From positions 1 to 10,523 of the forward strand of contig JAKVCF010000081.1 of assembly GCA_022447335.1 (NCBI GenBank): a stretch of 10,523 bases of DNA, in the 5' to 3' direction. Below, piece after piece: positions 1-5,957 of the stretch. The notes under the pieces are model-generated. The model did no database searches. It worked only from the letters and a program-made list of their open reading frames with translations, and was not told the origin of the DNA. Each line of letters starts with the position of its first letter. Position 1 is the first letter of the stretch. The translations under genes were made by a program, and so were the position numbers. Source of the stretch: Planctomycetota bacterium (lineage in GTDB: Bacteria; Planctomycetota; UBA1135).

Positions 1-384
1 GAGATTGACCCGGTTTCCGGCAAAGAAAAGCGCACCTTTGCCCCGAAGGTGTTCGCTGAGAAAGGCATTACCTTTTCGATCGGTTCGGAGAAGGGGCGCA
101 TGGGTCCGGATCGCCTGGCCTATCAGGCTGCGCTTTGTATGCGCGAAGGCATGAGCCGTGCTGACGCGATGGCGCTGGTCACATTAAACCCTGCCAAGCT
201 TTGGGGCATGGAGGGTTGGGTCGGCACGTTGCAAGAGGGCGCCCTTGGCAACTTCACCCTGATGAGTGGCGACCCGCTCGCCGCTGACTCACAAGTCCTG
301 CACGTCTTCGTGAAGGGCAACCACGCCTATGACCGATCGAATGACGAGCGCTTACAACGCCTGCTAGAGGGTCGTAACCAGTGA
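1..384 (+). CDS. Amidohydrolase-family protein, C-terminal part (5' end outside window)
   Basis: The frame is open from base 1 to the TGA at 382-384, so the first codons lie outside the window. The 127 visible residues are the last part of an amidohydrolase (imidazolonepropionase-like) fold: the end of the TIM barrel (FAEKGITFSIGSEKG), the helix that normally reads as TLNPAKLWGM, then the composite beta-sandwich tail with VGTLQEGALGNFTLMSGDPL and VLHVFVKGNHAYD. In active relatives the segment after the last barrel strand carries a metal-binding Asp (usually GTD or GSD). Here it reads IGSEKG, so that ligand appears to be missing and the protein is probably non-catalytic. The upstream HxH region cannot be seen. 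The stop overlaps the next gene's GTG by 4 bases (GTGA), which points to translational coupling in one operon. The family assignment is secure from the tail pattern; substrate and function are unknown. Confidence 0.85.
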   Translation, partial: EIDPVSGKEKRTFAPKVFAEKGITFSIGSEKGRMGPDRLAYQAALCMREGMSRADAMALVTLNPAKLWGMEGWVGTLQEGALGNFTLMSGDPLAADSQVLHVFVKGNHAYDRSNDERLQRLLEGRNQ

Positions 385-3266
385 AAAAAATTCTCATTTT
401 AACTGCGCTAGTAGCGATCGCTGCTCCGGTGGCGATCTCGGGTCTTGGCGGTGAAGAGGTGGCTCCGGTGCCGGTTTGGTTGACAGGTGAAGGTGAGCTC
501 GAGGCATACAAGGCATCAAAGATCTATGTGGACGGTGAGACCGTGCATAAGGATGCCTATCTACTGGTTCGTGACGGCAAGGTCGCAGCCGTGGTCGCGG
601 ACGAAGCGGAGCTGCCACCCTTCTTGGCGATTACCGATCTCGGCGAGGTCACCGTGATGCCAGGCCTAGTCGCAGCGGACAGTCCATTGACCGGAAATGG
701 CAACCAAGGTGACCGTTCAATGGCTGCGCACCGCCGTGCCTACGACGATTTTGATCCTTTTCTCGACATGGATCGCGTACTGGAGCGGGGTATCACCTCT
801 TTCTACCTGTCACCGGATCGTCGGCGTCTAGTCGGGGGCCGCGGCGCTGTCGTTAAAGCTGCCGGTTCAGATCGCGTGCTAACTGAAGTGGGCGACCTAC
901 GCGTCTCATTGCGCCCCGATGCGTACAACCCGCCGGCTTATTTCCGTCCACCGATTCCGCCGACCAATGAGAATCCGATTGTGCCGGCTGAGCGCCAGGC
1001 GCCGATGACTCGTGCAGGTGCATTACTTGCTCTGCGTGAGAGTGCGGTGGGTTCGCAGTGGGGGGCAGAGGATCTCCACTCGCGTGCGTTGGCACGTTTC
1101 CTGCGTGACAAGGGTACCCTGCGTGTGGCCGCTGAGGCTGACGGAGAGATTCGTGGCGCACTTGAGCTAGCCGATGCCTGGGACACTCCGATCTTGATTG
1201 ATGGTGGCTCGGAAGCTGATGGTCTTGCTAGTGCGTTAGCCGGCCTGCGCGCCAGTGTGGTTTTTCACCCCCCAATCTTCACCAGTTTGCCGGACCTTGG
1301 GCCGGACTGGGAGCCACCGGCTCCGGATGTGCTACGCAAGCTCGCTGACGCAGGCGTTTTGGTTGCACTCAGCCCATCAGCTTACGGTCGCTGGACTTGG
1401 TTGCTTGAGTCGGCTGCTGCTGGCATGGCCTTTGGCCTGAGCGAGGAAGAGGCGATCAATAGCGTGACAAAGACGGCTGCCGAAGTGCTTGGTGTTGGCG
1501 ACCGTGTCGGCAGCCTAATGCCAGGCCGCGACGCTGACTTCATCGTCATTCATGGGAAGCCGCTTGATGCTGCGGCTAGTGTCGGTCAAGTCTTCATCGA
1601 AGGTGAGAAGATTTGGGATCGCACCTCGCGTACAGAAGAGGCCGAACTCGCAGTGAGTAATGCCGTGGTACTGCGTGCTGGCACGCTTTGGAGTGGCGAT
1701 GGTGCGCCGATGGCCGGAGGGGTCGAAGTACTACTAAAGGATGGCAAGATCGTAGCCGCAGGCCGCACCGTGCCGCATCCGAGTGGCGCGCGTGTAGTTG
1801 ACGCTGGTGACGACGCTCACTTGACTCCTGGATTTATTGATGCGCGCAACACGCAGGATGTTGGTCGGAGTTGGGATCCGCGTGCCGAAATGGGATTGCT
1901 TGCGGTTGGCGCTCGGAACAACGAAAATTGGCAGGCGCTTGCAAAGGCTGGCATTACTACCGCGGTGATTGGTCCGACTAGCGTGCCAGCAAGTGGTGTT
2001 ATCGCAACTGCGGTCAAGACAGCTGCCGATGGCTCAGATCATGCTTTTGTGCAGGATCGTCGGGTTGTGCTGATGAATGGAAGGAGTAGTAGCGTTAGTG
2101 GATTAGATTCTGTCGTTAGTGGACAGCTTCGCGGCGGTAAGAGCTACTTCGACAAGTGGGAGAAGTACCGAGCCGACCGCGCCCAGTGGGAAGAAGAGCG
2201 AGCGAAGAAGAAGGCCGAGGAGCGTAAGAGTTTGGAGTCCGAACTGCGCAAGCGCCTCGCTACTGGCGCTCAAGTCGAGAAGGACGAAGAAGAGTCTGCT
2301 GAAGAGGAGGAAGATCCTGCTGAGGCTGAAGAGGAGGCTCCGGCCGAAGTCGACCCAATCAACGGCTTATGGGAAGGTACGGTTGAGGCTGAGCAGTTGC
2401 CTGAGCCAATCGATTTTCAGGCCCGCCTATTCCACGAAGGTCCCAAGTTGACCGGAATTTTCACGACGCCGCTCGCGCCTGGCGAAGAAGCCGAGCTCGA
2501 GGGAACTTGGGACGCAGACAGCAAAACTGCTCAGTTCGAAATTGAAGAGGAGGGCATCGCCGTCACCGTTACTGGTGTGGTCGATGCTCCGGACCACATG
2601 ATGGTGAACATCGAGGTCGTAGGATTTGGTTCGACTGACTTCGAGATGGATCGAATCGAAGTCGATACTGGCCCGGTTAAGGTCGCGCGCAAGCGCGTGA
2701 AGAAGGACAGCGGTCCGCAGCCGCCGCGTCTTGATGCGCGCTTTGAGGGCATTCGCGCTCTCTACGAGGGCCGTGCTGTCGCATTGGTCTACGCCGATTC
2801 GGTGGAAGAGATCGGGGCGGCTGTAAAGGCTTTTCAGGATGCCAAGTTGCCTATGCACCTCGTCGGTGGCGCTGAGGCGCACGAAGTAGCGGAAATGCTG
2901 CGCAGTGCAGACATTGGTGTCATTGCTCCGAGTGAGCTTGTCGGTCGTGAGAACGGCTTGGATGTAGTTCCGGCCGCCAAGCTTAATGAAGCGGGGCTGC
3001 ACTTCGCTTTCCAGTCGAACTCGAGTGGGCGCCGCGCGGCCATGCTGCCGCAAGCGCTTGCGATGGCTGCTCGCTACGGCCTTGGTACCGAGCAAGCGTT
3101 GCATGGTCTTACCGCCGGCGCTGCAGATCTACTAGGCATCGGTCACCGTGTAGGGCGGGTCAAGGCGGGCCTCGATGGCGACATCGTTGTGCATAGCGGC
3201 GCACCTTTCGATCTTCGCACTCGGATTACACATGTCTTCGTGAATGGTCAGGAGGTTTCCCAGTGA
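381..3266 (+). CDS. Secreted two-module amidohydrolase-like protein with nested coiled coil and beta domain; probable pseudoenzyme
   Basis: The 961-residue protein begins with an export signal (MKKILILTALVAIAAPVAIS) and carries two amidohydrolase modules. Module 1 (about 50-415) has MPGLVAADS at 93-101 where active enzymes have PGxxDxHxH. It has GGSEA at 275-279 and SPSAY at 331-335 where the last metal Asp is expected, and it ends with a VGSLMPGRDADFIVIHGKPLD tail. Module 2 (about 425-961) has TPGFIDARN at 482-490, GGAEA at 829-833, QSNSS at 878-882 and the tail VGRVKAGLDGDIVVHSG. Both lack the metal ligands, so hydrolysis is unlikely. Module 2 is interrupted by a Lys/Glu-rich helical stretch (about 587-657, with WEEERAKKKAEE) and a beta-rich domain (about 660-762) starting NGLWEGTVEA. 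The GTG start at 381 overlaps the previous stop by 4 bases, with AGAGGG at 366-371 as the ribosome site. The usual size for one module is about 400-450 residues, so this is a genuine duplication-fusion. A scaffold or binding role is inference. Confidence 0.9.
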   Translation: MKKILILTALVAIAAPVAISGLGGEEVAPVPVWLTGEGELEAYKASKIYVDGETVHKDAYLLVRDGKVAAVVADEAELPPFLAITDLGEVTVMPGLVAADSPLTGNGNQGDRSMAAHRRAYDDFDPFLDMDRVLERGITSFYLSPDRRRLVGGRGAVVKAAGSDRVLTEVGDLRVSLRPDAYNPPAYFRPPIPPTNENPIVPAERQAPMTRAGALLALRESAVGSQWGAEDLHSRALARFLRDKGTLRVAAEADGEIRGALELADAWDTPILIDGGSEADGLASALAGLRASVVFHPPIFTSLPDLGPDWEPPAPDVLRKLADAGVLVALSPSAYGRWTWLLESAAAGMAFGLSEEEAINSVTKTAAEVLGVGDRVGSLMPGRDADFIVIHGKPLDAAASVGQVFIEGEKIWDRTSRTEEAELAVSNAVVLRAGTLWSGDGAPMAGGVEVLLKDGKIVAAGRTVPHPSGARVVDAGDDAHLTPGFIDARNTQDVGRSWDPRAEMGLLAVGARNNENWQALAKAGITTAVIGPTSVPASGVIATAVKTAADGSDHAFVQDRRVVLMNGRSSSVSGLDSVVSGQLRGGKSYFDKWEKYRADRAQWEEERAKKKAEERKSLESELRKRLATGAQVEKDEEESAEEEEDPAEAEEEAPAEVDPINGLWEGTVEAEQLPEPIDFQARLFHEGPKLTGIFTTPLAPGEEAELEGTWDADSKTAQFEIEEEGIAVTVTGVVDAPDHMMVNIEVVGFGSTDFEMDRIEVDTGPVKVARKRVKKDSGPQPPRLDARFEGIRALYEGRAVALVYADSVEEIGAAVKAFQDAKLPMHLVGGAEAHEVAEMLRSADIGVIAPSELVGRENGLDVVPAAKLNEAGLHFAFQSNSSGRRAAMLPQALAMAARYGLGTEQALHGLTAGAADLLGIGHRVGRVKAGLDGDIVVHSGAPFDLRTRITHVFVNGQEVSQ
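3250..3255 (+). promoter_or_regulatory. Strong ribosome binding site for the catalytic amidohydrolase gene
   Basis: AGGAGG lies 7 bases before the GTG at 3263 and 10 bases before the ATG at 3266, inside the last codons of the upstream gene. It is the best Shine-Dalgarno match in the operon and supports a start at either codon. Both starts leave the reading frame coupled to the preceding TGA (3264-3266). Confidence 0.7.
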
Positions 3267-4477
3267 TGCTAAAGCTCATTCTTTCGACGATCTCTTTCTT
3301 GGCACCCGCGCAGGTGCAGGAGCCATTCGTCGTTCTCAAGGCCGCGAAAGTCTTCACCGCGGCCGAGCAGGACATGATCAACAACGGCGCGGTGGTGGTG
3401 CGGGGTCAGAAGATCATTGCAGTTGGCCGAGCTGTTGAGGTCCTTGCCGACGATCGTTTCGAAGGCGCTGAAGTCGTCGATCTGGGTCGTAACTGGTTAT
3501 GCCCTGGCGCAGTCGAAGCGCATAACCACGTTGCGGGTTCGCTACGCGACCTGAATGACAACGTTTATCTGACCAACCCGGGGCAGCAGACCTATGAAGT
3601 TCTCGAGCCGGAGAATCCATACCTGCTTGACTCGGTGGCGGGAGGCATTACTAGTGCGCTGTTTATCCCAGGCTCGGGTTCGAACATGGGGGGGTTCGGC
3701 ATGCTGGTGAAAACTGCCGGCGAGACTGTCGAGGAGATGGTTGTGCGTGCGCCGGGTTCGTTGAAGGTGGCTCAGGCTGGCAACCCAGAACGTTACGGCT
3801 TTGGAGTTGGTCGTGCGATGATGAACTGGAATACGCGCGACACGCTGGAAAAGGGCATTCAGTGGGTTCACGACTATCGTGCGGGAAGGGTTCCGTTCAA
3901 CCCGATGTACGAGAACTTTCAAGGGCTGGTCGACAAGACAGTTCCGGTCTCGGTGCACACTCAGATCTATCAAGTGGTGATGCAGACCATCTTGATGCAA
4001 AAGCGAGACTTGGGCCTAGAGGCTTTCGTTGATCATGGCACCTTTGATGGCTTCAAGACGGGTTCGCTCGCGGTCGAATACGACGTGCCAGTCATGAATG
4101 GCCCGCGTCAGTTTTGGTTCGATCGCAGTAAGGCGCAGATCATCGGGAATGCCGCCGGATGGTACGAGCATGTTCCAGACGGACTTCTTCTGGGCTATAA
4201 CACGGATGCTCCGGTAATCCCGCAGGAGGAGTTGCCGTACCAAGCCGCTATGGGTGTGCGACTCGGCGCCGGTGACAGCCGTGACGGTCTGCTTGGTATC
4301 ACTCGCCATCCGGCGATTGCACTGAAGATGGACGATATCGCCGGCTCGATTCGCCCTGGCCTCGAGGCCGACTTGGTTTTATGGACCGGAAACCCGGTTG
4401 ATCCGCGCTCGCATGTGATTATGAGCTGGGTGCGTGGCAAGTTAGTTTATGACGCCATGGAAGGCCGACGCTTCTAA
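3263..4477 (+). CDS. Metal-dependent amidohydrolase (imidazolonepropionase/prolidase-like) with complete metal-ligand set, exported
   Basis: This 404-residue single-module amidohydrolase is the only one in the cluster whose active site looks complete. The visible ligands are H87 and H89 (VEAHNH), K150 (MLVKTAG, a candidate bridging carboxylated lysine), H232 (VSVHTQ), H258 (VDHGT) and D315 (NTDAP). This matches the HxH-Lys-His-His-Asp plan of binuclear amidohydrolases. The tail IRPGLEADLVLWTGNPVDPR and KLVYD completes the beta sandwich. A short hydrophobic N-terminus (MMLKLILSTISFLAPAQVQ) suggests export, although it is brief. The start may be GTG 3263 (GTGA overlap) or ATG 3266 (TGATG); the ribosome site at 3250-3255 fits both. 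Family knowledge points to cleavage of an amide or cyclic amide, for example a peptide or dipeptide, but the substrate cannot be read from sequence. It lies in the middle of inactive paralogues and may be the catalytic member of a complex, which is inference. Confidence 0.9.
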   Translation: MMLKLILSTISFLAPAQVQEPFVVLKAAKVFTAAEQDMINNGAVVVRGQKIIAVGRAVEVLADDRFEGAEVVDLGRNWLCPGAVEAHNHVAGSLRDLNDNVYLTNPGQQTYEVLEPENPYLLDSVAGGITSALFIPGSGSNMGGFGMLVKTAGETVEEMVVRAPGSLKVAQAGNPERYGFGVGRAMMNWNTRDTLEKGIQWVHDYRAGRVPFNPMYENFQGLVDKTVPVSVHTQIYQVVMQTILMQKRDLGLEAFVDHGTFDGFKTGSLAVEYDVPVMNGPRQFWFDRSKAQIIGNAAGWYEHVPDGLLLGYNTDAPVIPQEELPYQAAMGVRLGAGDSRDGLLGITRHPAIALKMDDIAGSIRPGLEADLVLWTGNPVDPRSHVIMSWVRGKLVYDAMEGRRF

Positions 4478-4479
4478 GT

Positions 4480-4629
4480 ATGTTGCTGGCCACCTCCACT
4501 CTTACGCCCGGGATCGACGAAGATATCTTCGTCGAGGCTGGTCAACCCCTTGATCCTCGCTTGCCCGTCCAGCTTGTGTTGGCGGGTAGCGAGCTCGTCT
4601 ACGACATCCGTCAAGGACAGCGTTACTGA
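4480..4629 (+). CDS. 49-codon mini-ORF encoding an isolated amidohydrolase C-terminal tail (short protein or gene remnant)
   Basis: An ATG two bases after the previous stop opens a 49-codon frame ending in TGA at 4627-4629. Residues 7-49 align without gaps to residues 362-404 of the preceding enzyme, with 15 of 43 identical by eye. The shared features are PG, D, the GxPxDPR block, V, LVYD and GxR, and both proteins end at the same aligned residue. The peptide therefore corresponds to the last strands of the amidohydrolase beta sandwich with no barrel. It lies in a different frame from the preceding gene, and its frame is closed upstream by TGA at 4450-4452, so it is not a simple frameshifted continuation. 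No good ribosome site is seen; translation could be coupled to the stop at 4475-4477. Either it is the stump of a deleted paralogue or a retained small protein. A perfect palindrome sits inside it. Confidence 0.5.
   Translation: MLLATSTLTPGIDEDIFVEAGQPLDPRLPVQLVLAGSELVYDIRQGQRY
4514..4535. repeat. 22-bp perfect palindrome with no spacer
   Basis: The left half TCGACGAAGAT (4514-4524) is followed directly by its exact reverse complement ATCTTCGTCGA (4525-4535), centred on GAT|ATC. The next pair outward (A4513/G4536) does not match. It lies inside the mini-ORF, where it encodes residues IDEDIFVE, in the gap between two full amidohydrolase genes. A perfect zero-spacer palindrome of this length is not expected by chance in about 10 kb. 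It could be an operator for a dimeric regulator or a recombination scar. A terminator is unlikely because there is no loop or following T tract. Confidence 0.8.
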
Positions 4630-4632
4630 TCC

Positions 4633-5955
4633 ATGATCGTATCCCTCCTGCTTTCCGCGCTCCCGCTCGTCGCTCCGCAAGGGGACGAGCCGACCGGGCA
4701 GGCTATCGTCTACCGCCTCGATTACATTGAGACCCTTGCTGGTGATGCGCTCGAGAATGCGAGCATCGTCATTCGTGATGGCGTCATTGAACGCATCGGC
4801 CAGGCGGTGATCGTTCCGGACAACGCTCGCGTTATCGATTTGCGTGGCTCTGGTTCGTTCGCGATGCCCCCCTTCGTGCTCGGTCAGTCGAGCAACTTGC
4901 TTCCAGGTGATTCGCGCAGTAGCGGTGGAAACGGGCGCTATATCGCGGCGGGTGTCTACCGCGCCGATGACGAAGTCCTAAGCGATCTGCGTGAGGCCGG
5001 CGTGTTGTTGATGGGTCTGGTTCCTCCGGGTGCCGGTATTCCGGGGCGCACTTCTGTACTGCGCAGTGATGCTTCAGATCTGATGGAAGACGCGCTGGTG
5101 CGGGATCTGCACCTGACGATGACTATCGATATGAGCAAGTCTTCCAAGGACCTGCTGCGCAAAGCCTTCGAGAGCGCCGAACAAGCGATCGAGAAGGAAG
5201 AAAAGGCTCGCGCTGATTGGGAAAAGGCTCGAAAGGAGTGGGAGGAGAAGCAGAAAGCCAAGGCTGAAGAGGCCAAGAAGAAGGAGGGCGAGTCAAAGAG
5301 TGATAAGTCGGCCGGAGAGCCCAGCAAAGATGAGGGTAAAGAGCCGCCGAAGGAATTCACCGCTCCCCGCGTCGATCCCAACATCCAGCCGCTGATCGAT
5401 CTGATCCGCAAAGAGCGCGTAGTCCAAATATGGGTCGGTTCGCCAGGTGAGTGGCTGCACTGGCTCGACGTGGTGGGTGACCGCGAGTTTGCTTGGGAAG
5501 TTGTGCTGGACCACGGCAGCTCTACCAATTTGCACGAGGTGGCTGACGCGATCGCGGGCACTGGTGTGCGGGTTTTCTTGCCGGCGCGTATCCCGGTGCT
5601 GCCCTCTACGCAACTTCGCACTAACCTCGCTGCTGAACTGGTTGCTGCTGGAGTTGAGAAACTAGTTTTGTTGCCGAGCTCGACACGTTCGATGAATGCA
5701 GTCGAGAGCTGGCGTGTGGGTCTTGGTGACTTGGTCCGCGAGGGACTTGATCGTCAGACCGCGCTGCGCGCGGTCAGCGTCGAACCTGCTACCTCGATGG
5801 GGCAAGAGGAGCTTATTGCTCCGCTGGAGGCCGGTGGTCCGGCCACTTTTGTGGTACTTGAAGGAGATCCCCTCAACCCACTCGCTCGGGTGAGTCACCT
5901 TGTTGCCGCCGGTGAGGTCATCTACGATCGCGCCAAGGAGGATAAGGAGAACTAA
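4633..5955 (+). CDS. Degenerate amidohydrolase-like protein with long charged helical insert
   Basis: This 440-residue protein follows the amidohydrolase plan. The N-terminal beta strands include ASIVIRDGVIERIG, and the tail includes ATFVVLEGDPLNP and GEVIYDR. The metal-ligand positions are changed. The region after strand 1 reads MPPFVLGQSS (78-87) with no HxH, and the last barrel strand reads LLPSSTRS (about 346-353) with no Asp. One His in LDHGSS (H294) lines up with the VDHGT His of the active neighbour and looks like a relic. Residues about 167-240 are a long Lys/Glu/Ala helix (EKEEKARADWEKARKEWEEK) followed by a disordered Lys/Ser/Glu stretch, a likely coiled coil. The N-terminus (MIVSLLLSALPLVAPQ) is hydrophobic but lacks a basic n-region, so export is plausible rather than certain. 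A weak AAGGA at 4613-4617 precedes the ATG at 15 bases. Probably a non-catalytic partner of the neighbouring enzyme (inference). Confidence 0.85.
   Translation: MIVSLLLSALPLVAPQGDEPTGQAIVYRLDYIETLAGDALENASIVIRDGVIERIGQAVIVPDNARVIDLRGSGSFAMPPFVLGQSSNLLPGDSRSSGGNGRYIAAGVYRADDEVLSDLREAGVLLMGLVPPGAGIPGRTSVLRSDASDLMEDALVRDLHLTMTIDMSKSSKDLLRKAFESAEQAIEKEEKARADWEKARKEWEEKQKAKAEEAKKKEGESKSDKSAGEPSKDEGKEPPKEFTAPRVDPNIQPLIDLIRKERVVQIWVGSPGEWLHWLDVVGDREFAWEVVLDHGSSTNLHEVADAIAGTGVRVFLPARIPVLPSTQLRTNLAAELVAAGVEKLVLLPSSTRSMNAVESWRVGLGDLVREGLDRQTALRAVSVEPATSMGQEELIAPLEAGGPATFVVLEGDPLNPLARVSHLVAAGEVIYDRAKEDKEN
5944..5949 (+). promoter_or_regulatory. Ribosome binding site for the last amidohydrolase-like gene
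   Basis: AAGGAG lies 8 bases before the ATG at 5958 and overlaps the last codons of the previous gene. It fixes this ATG, which also begins a classical signal peptide, as the start. Confidence 0.7.
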
Positions 5956-5957
5956 GC

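Noticed and set aside
2427..3104. 225-codon open frame on the minus strand inside the two-module amidohydrolase gene
   Set aside because: It lies wholly opposite a well-supported gene, has no recognisable motifs, and its composition is that of a codon shadow.
4453..4629. Frameshifted continuation of the active amidohydrolase into the mini-ORF
   Set aside because: The enzyme already has its own complete tail ending at 4477, and the mini-ORF repeats that tail rather than extending it.
4956..5621. 221-codon minus-strand frame opposite the helical-insert gene
   Set aside because: Ser/Arg-rich low-complexity translation of the opposite strand of a real gene, with no family resemblance.
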